Assembly: GCA_020161695.1 (NCBI GenBank)
Contig: JAIUOO010000009.1
Location: forward strand, 97,510 to 161,509
Origin: Pseudomonadota bacterium
GTDB lineage: Bacteria > Pseudomonadota > Alphaproteobacteria > Rhizobiales > Phreatobacteraceae
Length of the DNA: 64,000 nt
Reading direction: 5' to 3'
Numbering within the stretch: the stretch's first letter is position 1; every line of letters begins with the position of its first letter. Of the stretch, positions 37,029 through 44,864 are shown piece after piece. The position numbers and the translations under genes were made by a program. The notes beneath the pieces are model-generated. The model saw only the letters and a program-made list of their open reading frames with translations, searched no databases and was not told the origin of the DNA.

Positions 37029-37080
37029 TGGTGGGTGATGAAGGACTCGAACCTTCGACCCGCTGATTAAGAGTCAGCGC
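37029..37080 (-). tRNA. tRNA-Lys(CTT) 3-prime fragment, probable attachment site
   Basis: On the minus strand the sequence has an intact anticodon arm (stem GCTGA/TCAGC, loop CTCTTAA, anticodon CTT), T-arm (GAAGG TTCGAGT CCTTC), acceptor 3-prime strand ATCACCC, discriminator A and encoded CCA ending at 37029. The 5-prime half is wrong: the expected GGGTGAT acceptor strand is missing and the D-arm region is degraded. It is therefore a 3-prime half, the usual scar left at one end of an element integrated in a tRNA gene. For a minus-strand tRNA the element should extend to the right. Confidence 0.8.
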
Positions 37081-37116
37081 AAAGCATAGCTCCACCAGCG
37101 ACCATTCTGACAGCTT

Positions 37117-37148
37117 CCCCTTTCGTTCCGGCATTGAACGTAAAGGGG
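37117..37148. repeat. Hairpin CCCCTTT...AAAGGGG beside the HUH gene
   Basis: An interrupted inverted repeat: CCCCTTT (37117-37123) and GTTC (37125-37128) pair with GAAC (37136-37139) and AAAGGGG (37142-37148). It lies between the tRNA scar and the HUH-type gene and overlaps that gene's proposed TTG start. It could be an operator, or a nicking-site hairpin for the HUH protein; both are inference. Confidence 0.5.
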
Positions 37149-38003
37149 ATTCTTGAAGTGTCAGAACGTCACTCGCCTGTCCGTGGGCGCATCGGTGCGA
37201 AGCCGACCGCAGCGCAATCTGCTAGACGAACAAACTTCTTCGACATCCCGCAAATCCCGCCGCGCACTGGTCGGTGGCGGCGACTGCATCGCCTCAAGAT
37301 CGAAAGCACCTTGGACTGCGCCGCTGAGGTTGAGCGACGCGCTTTGCGGGGAACTTGGACGCCTTGCGCCGAATGCCAAGAAGTTGCGACTCGTCCGTCT
37401 GGTGGGCTTATTCTCGGAGCATGCACGGGGCCCGTCTGCCCCTACAAGTCCAGGCGTTTTCGCGGATGGTCTTACGTGCAGACCGCCGCAATCCGGCACT
37501 CCCGTCCTGGTCCGCATAAGATCTACACAGTCCTGCTGCGCTTTGTGCCCGCGGGAGACCTTGACCGCATTGAACCTCGCTCTGTCAAAGACCAGTTACG
37601 GATCCTTTTGTCCCGCTGCGGTTTCAATGGATCCATCATCGTCGGTGGCCTGGAGGCGGGTTATGATTTCCAACGCGCCGGCTGGCATCTCCATTTTCAT
37701 CTTGGGGTTTTCGGAGCGACCATCGAAGCCCGCCGCGAGCTCTCTAATCGGCTTAAGCGAAGAGGGCAGCGTGCCCTGAAAGTTCAATCTCTCCGCGATC
37801 CAGCGAGGCAGCTGTCCTACCTTATCAAGTTTTTGACCCTGCACCGACCCGGCGCTCAATTTGGAAAGCACCGGAAGCGAGCGGTTCCAATGCCTCAGCC
37901 AGCCCTGCGCGAGCTACTGGCGTGGTGGCAACGGCACGAGTTCCAGGATTTTCTTTTCCTCTATGGATGTCGGCGCCGCGGATCACGGATCGAGGCACTG
38001 TGA
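37134..38003 (+). CDS. HUH-type replication endonuclease candidate
   Basis: A 289-residue protein with no family I can name with certainty. It shows a CxxC...CxxxxC zinc-ribbon-like cluster (C78, C81, C97, C102), a HUH-like motif GWHLHFHLGVF (183-193) and, 40 residues later, SYLIKF with the YxxK pattern (Y229, K232). This order (HUH, then YxxK) is that of rolling-circle Rep proteins of the Rep_1 type. It neighbours a hairpin, the tRNA scar and a DUF927 gene, which fits a replication function for an integrated plasmid-like element. Start is uncertain (TTG 37134); base composition is less GC-biased than the left half. Confidence 0.6.
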   Translation: MNVKGILEVSERHSPVRGRIGAKPTAAQSARRTNFFDIPQIPPRTGRWRRLHRLKIESTLDCAAEVERRALRGTWTPCAECQEVATRPSGGLILGACTGPVCPYKSRRFRGWSYVQTAAIRHSRPGPHKIYTVLLRFVPAGDLDRIEPRSVKDQLRILLSRCGFNGSIIVGGLEAGYDFQRAGWHLHFHLGVFGATIEARRELSNRLKRRGQRALKVQSLRDPARQLSYLIKFLTLHRPGAQFGKHRKRAVPMPQPALRELLAWWQRHEFQDFLFLYGCRRRGSRIEAL

Positions 38004-38120
38004 TGGGGAATTGAGCCTTTTCGAGCGTGACGACATGACGACATCGTCACGAGAGAGCAGTCAGAGCCCTTGCCTCAGCTTACTCGCATGCAGTGTTACG
38101 ACCCCCTCCCTTCCCGATCA

Positions 38121-38233
38121 CCTCAACCTGCCCCTGGAAGCCCTCAACTCAGTCCTCAACCTCATCCGCATGCCCTTTGGCAGCGTGCGCCTCAAAATCA
38201 CGAGGACACATCCGGCTCCCCTGATCACCTCAA
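38121..38233 (+). repeat. Five irregular CCTCAA direct repeats in a 306-base gene-free stretch
   Basis: CCTCAA recurs at 38121, 38142, 38154, 38190 and 38228; the first and last lie in a longer shared word, GATCACCTCAA. The stretch 38004-38309 between the HUH gene and the DUF927 gene shows no convincing gene. The repeats resemble degenerate iterons but spacing is irregular (21, 12, 36, 38), so an origin role is only a possibility. Confidence 0.3.
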
Positions 38234-38309
38234 TTTCTGATCGCGCGAGCCCTGTCGTCGTCACGATTGCTCTGGCGCAGGCCGCCACCCCTCTCACAGG
38301 ACGCACACG

Positions 38310-40286
38310 GTGAAACGCAAAAGGACCTCGGGAAACGCATCCACCAGCACCTCTCATCGTCAGGTGAAAAAGGGTCGCAGAGACATCTCGGGCGCAGGTC
38401 GGCGCAAGAGGGTCAGTCATTCTGCTCGGAGCAGCGGGCTGACCAAAAAGGCCTTTCGCGCCCTCTGCATCAGAGCTCAGAACGTCCTGAAGGCACAGCA
38501 GGAGGAGCGCCTCGGTTCAGAGTTTCACCCATTTGCTAGTCGCAAGTTTCCCAAGGGCACTCCGCTGCCCGGGGTTGAAGGGGTTCAGTTTGCTGGAGTT
38601 GGTGTCGGGGCTGCCGGTGAGCGCTTCGTGCGGCTCCTCGTCGGTGAAGGGAAGCATATCCAACTGCTCACCGTGTCTGCGGGAGAACTTGCTGCGCAGC
38701 CCGCCGGAGTCTTTCGCAAGATCGCCAATGCGGGTGGCCGAACCCTAACCCAGGCTTCGAAGAACGTCCTGACCAAGGCCATCGAGGCTAAGCTCGGGGA
38801 TGAGCCCTCATTCTACGTAGCGGAGCAACCCGGCTGGCACGTGGGGCACAAGGCATTTGTCCTGCCATACGGAGCGATCGGCAAAGCGGGGCGGGACATT
38901 GTTTTCGCCCCAAGCCTCAAGTCCGATGGCTATTGCGCCAAGTTTCGCGCTGTCGGTTCGTCACGCCGTTGGCGTCGTCGCGTGGGCGGCTTGTTGCGGG
39001 GCAACTCCCTCGCCATCACCGCCTGTGCCGCAATGCTGCTTTCCCCGATCTTGGGGCTGCTCGGCGAGGAGAATTTCATCCTCGTGCTAGTTGGTCCCCC
39101 TGGGTCAGGCCGGTCGACTGTGATCGTCGTCAGCTCTTCCCAGTGGGGAGCTCATGCTAGCCGCGATCGCGCAATGAAGCTCGGGTGTGCGGAGACCGCC
39201 AAACGCACGCTCGCCGATTTCGACTACCCCGCGATCGCCCACAATGATCTTGGGTTTGCTGTCGACGATCTCCGCTCGTTCCGAACGTCCGGCAGCCGAG
39301 CGGTTGCGATAGAAGACCTCATTAAAGGCTTGGTCGAGGGCGATGAGCGGGGGCGGGCGACGACGTCTGACAAGCCAGCAACTTTTCGCGCTGTTACCGT
39401 TGTCTCCTCCAACAAGTCCTTGCAGCAGGAGGCCGTCGGAAGCACGTATGAGGCTGACCGGGCCATGCTTGATCGAGCACCGGAGGTTTCGCTTCCTGCA
39501 CCCAATCAGGCCTTCGAGGATCTGCACGGATATCCGAGCCTTGGTGCGTTCTGCACGGCGCTAAAGGAAGCCGCGCTCAAGGATGCGGGTTCTGTGTCCC
39601 TGGACTTTCTCCTGCAACTGCATGCCTGGGTGCAGTGTGATCGGAAGGAATGCATCGCCTGGCTTCGCGCACGGGCCGCCTGGTTCATCGCCAAGTATAG
39701 CGCCGCTGGCACTCCTGAGCGGGCCTTACGCCGTTTTGCGTTGATTTATGCGGCTGGGTGCCTGGCAATCCGTTTTGGGCTCCATCCGTGGACGAGGAAG
39801 GAACTGGCTGCGGCTATCGCCAAGAGCCTTGCTGGGCATGTCCAACTGACCGTTTTGAACGCTCCGGGGGGCGTAGCGGACAAAGCCAGCAAGGCCTCAC
39901 GCCTCCTTGCGGTTCTGCGGGAGTGGCATTCGGCCAATCGGCATCTGCTGCGGCCGGCAGGAATTAACTCCGGAATGAGTGCTGCCGACCGAGCGATCAG
40001 AGCAATGCCTGGATTCACTTACGAGCACCCCAGGCGTGGGCCTGAGGTGCTCATGTGGGAGGATGCGTTCGGTGCTCTTGTTCAGCACATCTGCGCGCCC
40101 GACCAAGCGAAAAGGCTCTTGTTGGAAGCTGAAATGATCGCCATCGATGAGAGCCATAACCGGCGCTCGTTCTCGGTGAAGCGGCCGTTGGGCTGCACCG
40201 CAGATGGCGGAAAATGGCGGCCCAACATGATCGCGCTGTCCGTAAGCGCTTTCGATGCCTCGTTGGCCCGCACTAGCGCGCAATAG
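38310..40286 (+). CDS. DUF927 ATPase-like protein of a mobile element
   Basis: A 658-residue protein. A basic N-terminal tail (1-50) precedes a DUF927 domain: YVAEQPGWHVGHKAFVLPYG (169-188), then GLLRGNSLAITACAAMLLSP (227-246) leading into the P-loop. DUF927 proteins are plasmid, phage and ICE proteins related to primase-helicases. The Walker A reads GPPGSGRS (262-269): arginine replaces the invariant lysine, which would weaken ATP hydrolysis. The start is GTG 38310 with an AGGA site upstream. It follows the HUH gene in the same direction, so the two may form a replication module. Confidence 0.8.
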   Translation: MKRKRTSGNASTSTSHRQVKKGRRDISGAGRRKRVSHSARSSGLTKKAFRALCIRAQNVLKAQQEERLGSEFHPFASRKFPKGTPLPGVEGVQFAGVGVGAAGERFVRLLVGEGKHIQLLTVSAGELAAQPAGVFRKIANAGGRTLTQASKNVLTKAIEAKLGDEPSFYVAEQPGWHVGHKAFVLPYGAIGKAGRDIVFAPSLKSDGYCAKFRAVGSSRRWRRRVGGLLRGNSLAITACAAMLLSPILGLLGEENFILVLVGPPGSGRSTVIVVSSSQWGAHASRDRAMKLGCAETAKRTLADFDYPAIAHNDLGFAVDDLRSFRTSGSRAVAIEDLIKGLVEGDERGRATTSDKPATFRAVTVVSSNKSLQQEAVGSTYEADRAMLDRAPEVSLPAPNQAFEDLHGYPSLGAFCTALKEAALKDAGSVSLDFLLQLHAWVQCDRKECIAWLRARAAWFIAKYSAAGTPERALRRFALIYAAGCLAIRFGLHPWTRKELAAAIAKSLAGHVQLTVLNAPGGVADKASKASRLLAVLREWHSANRHLLRPAGINSGMSAADRAIRAMPGFTYEHPRRGPEVLMWEDAFGALVQHICAPDQAKRLLLEAEMIAIDESHNRRSFSVKRPLGCTADGGKWRPNMIALSVSAFDASLARTSAQ

Positions 40287-40353
40287 AGCGTGAGTCTGAG
40301 CCACTTGAGAGCAATTTATCATATCGCAGTCCAACTCACAGAGGACTTTGCTC

Positions 40354-40698
40354 ATGAATTCCCGCGAACAAAAAATGCGCAAGCTCAAGGACTCCCAATC
40401 GACCCTGGAGGCCGTCAATCTCGCCTATCAATGCCGGCTTCTCGCGCAGCTGGCCGAGAAGACGGTCTGCTATATGCCGGACCTATTCCCTGATCGGGAG
40501 TGGCCGTTTGAGGCCCCGATGGCATCGGTCGATATCATCATTGTCGGTCGTGGCATTGAGGGGCGCGCGGAGTACTATCAGGCGGTGCGAGACGAAGCGG
40601 ACCCGCAGTTCCCAACGCTTTTGTTCTACGACGATGCCGATCACGGCAAACCCTATCAGTTCAGCCGGATGGGTTTCATCGAAATCTCTTTGAACTGA
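40354..40698 (+). CDS. Hypothetical protein
   Basis: A 114-residue soluble protein that I do not recognise. A basic N-terminus (MNSREQKMRKLKDSQ) leads into a helical stretch, then ASVDIIIVGRGIEGRAEYYQ and a PTLLFYDDADHGKPYQFSRMGF ending in which D/H-rich residues stand out. The ATG at 40354 has AGAGGA about 8 bases upstream; a TTG at 40348 is possible. It follows the DUF927 gene by 67 bases on the same strand and probably belongs to the same element. Confidence 0.6.
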   Translation: MNSREQKMRKLKDSQSTLEAVNLAYQCRLLAQLAEKTVCYMPDLFPDREWPFEAPMASVDIIIVGRGIEGRAEYYQAVRDEADPQFPTLLFYDDADHGKPYQFSRMGFIEISLN

Positions 40699-40836
40699 CA
40701 GCGGTCAAGCGCGCTCTCTGGATCAGGCCGATAGTGGATTCTGACGTTGCCCCCAGTTTCTATCCGGCCTTGAGTTCGTTCCAGCGGTTGGTTTGGCCCC
40801 CTCGGGCCGGTTGCGCCTCATGTTCTGGTCCTCTCA

Positions 40837-41100
40837 GTGGGCCAGAACGAACTTCAAGCTGGATTATCCCAGAGGGGCAACGTCACGAAGGTATTCTTCG
40901 AGAAGGCCGATGATCCGAAATGGCGGTATCGTTCGACGGGCTTCGAAGCGCTCGACGTTCGGCCAAAGGTCGACGACCTGGAAGAATACGGGATGGACCA
41001 GGCCGCGGCCTCCGATCTGAAGCTCATCATCGACCCACGGAACATCACATTGGTCTGTCGAAGGGATGCAGCCGGACCATCCGACGTTTCTCCTCAGTAG
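40837..41100 (+). CDS. Hypothetical small protein or gene fragment
   Basis: Eighty-seven residues with strong third-position GC from about codon 15 onward (KVFFEKADDPKWRYRSTGF, VDDLEEYGMDQAAASDLKL), which supports real coding sequence. I do not recognise the family. There is no clear ribosome site, and the first codons have a different composition, so this may be the remains of a longer gene broken at its 5-prime end. The 138 bases before it hold nothing recognisable. Confidence 0.4.
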   Translation: MGQNELQAGLSQRGNVTKVFFEKADDPKWRYRSTGFEALDVRPKVDDLEEYGMDQAAASDLKLIIDPRNITLVCRRDAAGPSDVSPQ

Positions 41101-41482
41101 GACTGAGCACTGAAAATCTCGCGGCCCTCTCAGGCGAATGGCGTGGTCACAGTCGACATCGGGCGCAAGAGTAACTGCTTTGGCGCCGGCCCATTGAGAT
41201 TGTAAGCTAGGGCCTTCGGTCCAGGCTCTGCCGATCATGACTCGGAACGATTTCAGGTCCGGGCGCCATCGCCACCATGGTAAAAAGCTTCGCCGATAAC
41301 TGCGGCAGTGGAAGAACCGCAGCTCCTATGTCTGCTTTGTGGCCGTTGCGAAATGTCAGCTAATGAGGCGCTTTGCGGGCGTTACGGAATCCGAGACGCG
41401 TGTTTCATATGATACCTTATGCGAATAAGGCAACACAGCGCGGCATGACGGCAAACATGGGCTACCAGTCTGGCTTGTCAGG
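41101..41482. other. Gene-poor spacer with a small hairpin
   Basis: No convincing gene on either strand. It holds a CCTTAT-GCGA-ATAAGG inverted repeat at 41415-41430, downstream of the minus-strand mer-type genes, without a following U-run. It may be a weak terminator or an unrelated site. Composition is closer to AT than in the flanks. Confidence 0.4.
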
Positions 41483-41722
41483 CTAGTTTTGTGGTTTGCA
41501 GCAGGCTGCTGATATCGGGTTGAGAGCCGCCTCCTGGATCGGAGGGCACGGCACGTACCCGTAGGAGCAGAACACGCAGCAATCGCCTTCCAGAGGCTTC
41601 AGCAGCTCCCCGCAGCCGGTGCACTTGTAGAAGAACTGGCAGGCATCGGCGGGCATGGTTTCCAGCGCCTGATGGGCGCAATGCGGGCAAGTCAGGGTCG
41701 ATTGAAGTTGCACCATCATCAC
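41483..41722 (-). CDS. GDCCVxC-type small cysteine-rich protein of mercury/metal operons
   Basis: Seventy-nine residues with ten cysteines. CPHC and CTGCG form a zinc-ribbon-like pair, and the centre reads GDCCVFCSYGYVPCPPIQ, the hallmark of the GDCCVxC family, whose members are sometimes selenoproteins and sit beside mercury-resistance genes. Here the cysteines are encoded as such. The gene overlaps the MerT start by 4 bases (41719-41722), so the two are translated together. Its role is not established; thiol-based metal capture is a reasonable inference. Confidence 0.8.
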   Translation of the reverse strand: MMMVQLQSTLTCPHCAHQALETMPADACQFFYKCTGCGELLKPLEGDCCVFCSYGYVPCPPIQEAALNPISAACCKPQN

Positions 41723-42138
41723 CGCATCAGCTTCAACAGGATTGGTTCAAGATAGGTCTCCCACACCAGCGCCAGGCCGATAATGAGGGATCCTGCGGTG
41801 AGGAGCGACAGGGACAGGCGCGACGATGCCGGCGCGGCGCACACCTGGGTCGGTTGACATGCGACCGATCGCGATCGCCAGAAGAACAATAGCCAGCCGA
41901 GTGCGAGCGTCACGGTCGCCCCGCCGAGGAGCCAGGGCCGGATATGAGCCAGGAACGCCAGGCCGCTGAACAAGGCTCCGCTGGCTCCAAGCCCGGCCAG
42001 GGCCAGAGGCACGACGCAGCAGGATGACGCGAGCAGAGTGCTAAGACCGATTGCCGTTCCCAGACCACCCAGCGCACCGGTAGATGGCGTGGAGATCGCC
42101 TCCGTGAAGGGCTGGTGCCCGGCGTCGATGTTCGCCAC
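41719..42138 (-). CDS. merT: MerT-like mercuric ion transport protein
   Basis: A 139-residue inner membrane protein with three hydrophobic segments. The first holds the vicinal cysteine pair SSCCVVPLALAGLG that takes Hg(II) from the periplasm. A second cysteine pair is expected on the cytoplasmic loop after TM2; here only separated cysteines (VACQPTQVC) are seen. No MerR, MerP or MerA gene accompanies it. The following GDCCVxC gene overlaps it by 4 bases. Uptake of Hg(II) without a local reductase would need MerA elsewhere, or the protein moves another thiophilic ion. Confidence 0.82.
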   Translation of the reverse strand: MANIDAGHQPFTEAISTPSTGALGGLGTAIGLSTLLASSCCVVPLALAGLGASGALFSGLAFLAHIRPWLLGGATVTLALGWLLFFWRSRSVACQPTQVCAAPASSRLSLSLLTAGSLIIGLALVWETYLEPILLKLMR

Positions 42139-42328
42139 AGACGGCGCTCCTTGTTTCGCCGACGGAGCCTACTACGGGAGCGGTCTCACAAGCACTCACA
42201 AGCGCGCGAGGCCTGGTGGCGGTTGCGCTGACCGTATAGATCATCGTTCCAAGCGCCGCAGCCGGTCTGTGTCTCCTGAGAATCAATATAATCAATAACT
42301 TAGTCGCATAATAGCTGTTATGTTAAAT

Positions 42329-42349
42329 GGCCCCGCTCACGGCGGGGCC
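42329..42349 (-). terminator. GC-rich hairpin at the end of the ankyrin gene
   Basis: GGCCCCGC and GCGGGGCC enclose a 5-base loop and overlap the ankyrin stop codon; ATTTAAC follows on the minus strand. This fits an intrinsic terminator with a short U tract. Confidence 0.6.
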
Positions 42350-42846
42350 ATTGTCGTTTCAGGTTCCAGCAGCCGAAGCGCTGCGTTGCCGTGGTATTGA
42401 CGGGCAATGTCCGCGGCGCTCCTTTCCTTCAGGTCGCGCAGCGCTGGGTCGGCGCCGGCGTCCAGCAGCTGCTTGAGCAGACCCGTGCGCTGGTAGCGCG
42501 ACGCCCACATCAAAGCCGTCCAGCGAAAGCGCGTTGTGGCGAGGTCGGGATTGGCGCCATGTTTGAGCAGCTGCGATGCGGTGCGTGTGTCGCCAGCCCT
42601 GGCGGCATTCATAAGTGGCGTCCGTCCGCGTTGATCGCGGGCGTTGGGGTCGGCGCCTTTGACCAGGAGCACGGCGGCAAGGCCGTGGAGGAACAGCCCG
42701 GCCGCGATATGCAGCGGCGTCTGCCCGCCGCTTGAGCGGTGGTTCACATCGATGTCGGGTTCCATGAGGATCGCCTGCGCCACCTCGCGGCGGTCCGCCC
42801 GCAACATCGTGCATAAAAGTTCAGAAAGATCGGCGTTCACGTCCAT
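42337..42846 (-). CDS. Ankyrin-repeat protein
   Basis: A 169-residue protein made almost wholly of ankyrin repeats: GGQTPLHIAAGLFLHGLAAV, RGRTPLMNAARAGDTRTASQ, RWTALMWASRYQRTGLLKQ and a diverged last unit. It is a small soluble protein-interaction module; ankyrin proteins next to catalase or metal genes are known, but the partner is not apparent. The start at 42846 (MDVNADLS) is chosen because the repeats begin soon after; ATG 42927 would add a low-complexity tail. Confidence 0.75.
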   Translation of the reverse strand: MDVNADLSELLCTMLRADRREVAQAILMEPDIDVNHRSSGGQTPLHIAAGLFLHGLAAVLLVKGADPNARDQRGRTPLMNAARAGDTRTASQLLKHGANPDLATTRFRWTALMWASRYQRTGLLKQLLDAGADPALRDLKERSAADIARQYHGNAALRLLEPETTMAPP

Positions 42847-43034
42847 GGCTTTCGTGCTCTGCCCCGCGACCGCCGGAGGGCGCGCGGAGCCGAAGCTCAG
42901 GGAAATTACTCCGCCAGTCTGTCGCATGCCGCCGTGGCCGCAAGCCCTGCTGCCCGCCGGATGTGCAGCACGAAAAATGATAAGGTGGATTCGCGCCCAT
43001 GCGGGGTTGGCCCGCAGCCCGTTGAGGAGACCGG

Positions 43035-43553
43035 TTGCAAGTTCCTATGACCCAGCTGCAGGTGCGCGACCCGAGGTTTGGCCTGCTTGCTGCCGGCGAC
43101 GTCCTGGCGCGCGTGAAGCAGGCGCTGGCGATCGAAGCAGATCGCGACCTGGCGGTGTTCATAGGCGTCACCCCGGATGCCGTCGAGGAGTGGCGGCAGA
43201 GGAACCAGGTTCCTTTCGATGCGATTGTCTCGACCTGCCTGATCACTGGGGCATCGCTCACCTACCTGCTGCGGGGAGAAGGCACAGTGACGTGTCAGCT
43301 GCCCGCTTCACCCCTCTCGCCGGAGGTTTTGGAAGGCGTGCTGCACCGGTTGATGCGGGATGGCTACATACGTGACAGCGCGCACCAGCCGGAGCCTCAA
43401 GCGCGGGTACGTTCGCTCGCCTGGGATATCTGGCGCTACGCGCGTCACGCCAGCAATGTTCTGCAGCAGCTCGTCATCAGCTTCGGTGTGGATGAGGGCG
43501 CGGCCTACCTCCTGGTATTCGGACAAGAGAAGCCTCATGAGCGACCAGAGTGA
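43035..43553 (+). CDS. CI-repressor-like HTH protein upstream of nadE
   Basis: A 172-residue protein whose residues about 20-85 match the helix-turn-helix of bacteriophage CI-type repressors ([52 protein letters not shown]). There is no LexA-like protease domain after it. The start is TTG 43035, with GAGGAG about 6 bases upstream; the in-frame ATG at 43047 is too far from that site. The last 17 bases overlap the NAD synthetase gene, so the two are coupled. It may control the NadE unit itself. Confidence 0.75.
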   Translation: MQVPMTQLQVRDPRFGLLAAGDVLARVKQALAIEADRDLAVFIGVTPDAVEEWRQRNQVPFDAIVSTCLITGASLTYLLRGEGTVTCQLPASPLSPEVLEGVLHRLMRDGYIRDSAHQPEPQARVRSLAWDIWRYARHASNVLQQLVISFGVDEGAAYLLVFGQEKPHERPE

Positions 43554-44355
43554 CATCATTCGCGCGCTGGGGGTGGCCCCCGCGTTTGCGGCCGCCGACG
43601 AAGCGGCAAGGCGGATCAACTTTCTCAAACGCTATCTCACGAGCGCGCATATGCGCACGTACGTGCTGGGAATCAGCGGCGGCGTCGACTCCCTGACGGC
43701 CGCTCTCCTCGCCCAGCGCGCGGTGACCGAACTGAGGGCGGAATCCTATGAGGCCAGGTTCATCGCCGTGCGGTTGCCGTATGGCCGGCAGGCCGACGAA
43801 CACGACGCCCAAGCCGCGCTGGCGGTGATCAGCCCCGACGAACTCGCCACGGTCAACATCAAGGCGGCGGCCGACGCGATGATGGAGGAGCTCCTCCGCG
43901 CCGGTCTGCAGCCGGTGGATTCCGGTCAGCAGGACTTCCTGCTGGGGAACATCAAGGCGCGGCAGCGGATGATCGCGCAGTACGCCCTGGCCGGCCGGTG
44001 GCGGGGCCTGGTGATCGGGACCGATCACGCGGCCGAGGCCGTGATGGGCTTCTTCACCAAGCATGGCGACGGCGCCGCGGACATCCTGCCGTTGGCCGGG
44101 CTCAACAAGCGCCGCGTGCGCGCCCTGGCGCTTCATCTCGGGGCGCCCGAACACCTGGTGGTCAAGGTCCCGACGGCGGATCTGGAAACCAACGCTCCGC
44201 TCCGGCCGGATGAGGACGCATACGGCGTCACCTACGATCAGATCGATGATTTCCTGGAGGGACAATCTATCCCGGCAGCCGCGCAGGCCCGCATCGTCAG
44301 CGCCTACACAGCGACCGCGCATAAACGCTCATTGCCGATTGCGGCCGACACCTAG
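43537..44355 (+). CDS. nadE: Ammonia-dependent NAD synthetase
   Basis: A 272-residue NH3-dependent NAD+ synthetase. The PP-loop is [15 protein letters not shown] (44-58), and [30 protein letters not shown] is the conserved deamido-NAD site. It turns nicotinate adenine dinucleotide into NAD+. It is the short, glutaminase-free form. In this accessory setting it is probably an extra copy and not the housekeeping gene. It overlaps the HTH gene by 17 bases and is convergent with lspA, 8 bases apart. Confidence 0.9.
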   Translation: MSDQSDIIRALGVAPAFAAADEAARRINFLKRYLTSAHMRTYVLGISGGVDSLTAALLAQRAVTELRAESYEARFIAVRLPYGRQADEHDAQAALAVISPDELATVNIKAAADAMMEELLRAGLQPVDSGQQDFLLGNIKARQRMIAQYALAGRWRGLVIGTDHAAEAVMGFFTKHGDGAADILPLAGLNKRRVRALALHLGAPEHLVVKVPTADLETNAPLRPDEDAYGVTYDQIDDFLEGQSIPAAAQARIVSAYTATAHKRSLPIAADT

Positions 44356-44363
44356 GCCCATCG

Positions 44364-44846
44364 TCATCTTGCGCCTGAAGGTGGCCGGAGCGCCGAGATA
44401 AGACATCCGGCCACCCCGCAGGTGATGGCCACGTCGGCAAGATTGAACGTCGGGAAATGCCACCCGCGTGCGTGAACGTCGATGAAGTCTGTCACGGCTC
44501 CATCGCCCATGCGATCGAGGAGATTGCCGACGGCGCCACCTATGATCAGTGCGCAGGACAAGCGTTCGATCGTGTCGACGCTTCGCCACATGAAGACTGC
44601 CAGTCCCGCAATGATCGGCAGGGTCATCATCGTAAGCGCCCACCGCTGCAGCGGCGTCTCAGCGGCAAGGAGGCCGAAGCTGACGCCCGGGTTGAAGCCC
44701 AGGCTGAGATTCACGCCCGGCACAACGGAGATCGGGGAAGCGCTGAGATACTGGACGGCCAGTGTCTTGGCGGTGATGTCGATTGCGGCGACTGCCGCGA
44801 CGACGGTGGCAAGCAGCCATGCCTGATGCAGGGGTCGGGACGGCAT
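44364..44846 (-). CDS. lspA: Lipoprotein signal peptidase (signal peptidase II)
   Basis: A 160-residue four-helix inner membrane aspartyl protease. The catalytic aspartates are in GAVTDFIDVH (D120) and FNLADVAI (D138); GNLLDRM and the NPGVSFGLL segment are also conserved. It cuts prolipoproteins before the lipobox cysteine. LspA copies occur in lead/zinc/cadmium resistance operons (for example pbrC of Cupriavidus). The gene upstream encodes a protein with an LTGC lipobox, a plausible client. It is likely an extra, element-borne copy. Confidence 0.9.
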   Translation of the reverse strand: MPSRPLHQAWLLATVVAAVAAIDITAKTLAVQYLSASPISVVPGVNLSLGFNPGVSFGLLAAETPLQRWALTMMTLPIIAGLAVFMWRSVDTIERLSCALIIGGAVGNLLDRMGDGAVTDFIDVHARGWHFPTFNLADVAITCGVAGCLISALRPPSGAR

Positions 44847-44864
44847 AAGGGTCGTGCCGCAAGA

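Noticed and set aside
37029..37104. Complete functional tRNA-Lys gene
   Set aside because: The 3-prime half is perfect but the 5-prime acceptor strand cannot pair with ATCACCC and the D-arm is degraded.
37861..38313. 150-residue frame between the HUH and DUF927 genes
   Set aside because: Its first half is a shadow of the HUH gene and its second half overlaps the repeat region without a ribosome site or coding bias.
41415..41430. Hairpin after the mer-type genes as an intrinsic terminator
   Set aside because: The stem is AT-rich and lacks a U-run, so it was kept only as a note on the spacer.
42150..42200. Possible mer operator upstream of merT
   Set aside because: Fragments such as CTCCCGTAGTAGG resemble parts of a mer operator, but no palindrome with a 19-base promoter spacer could be built.
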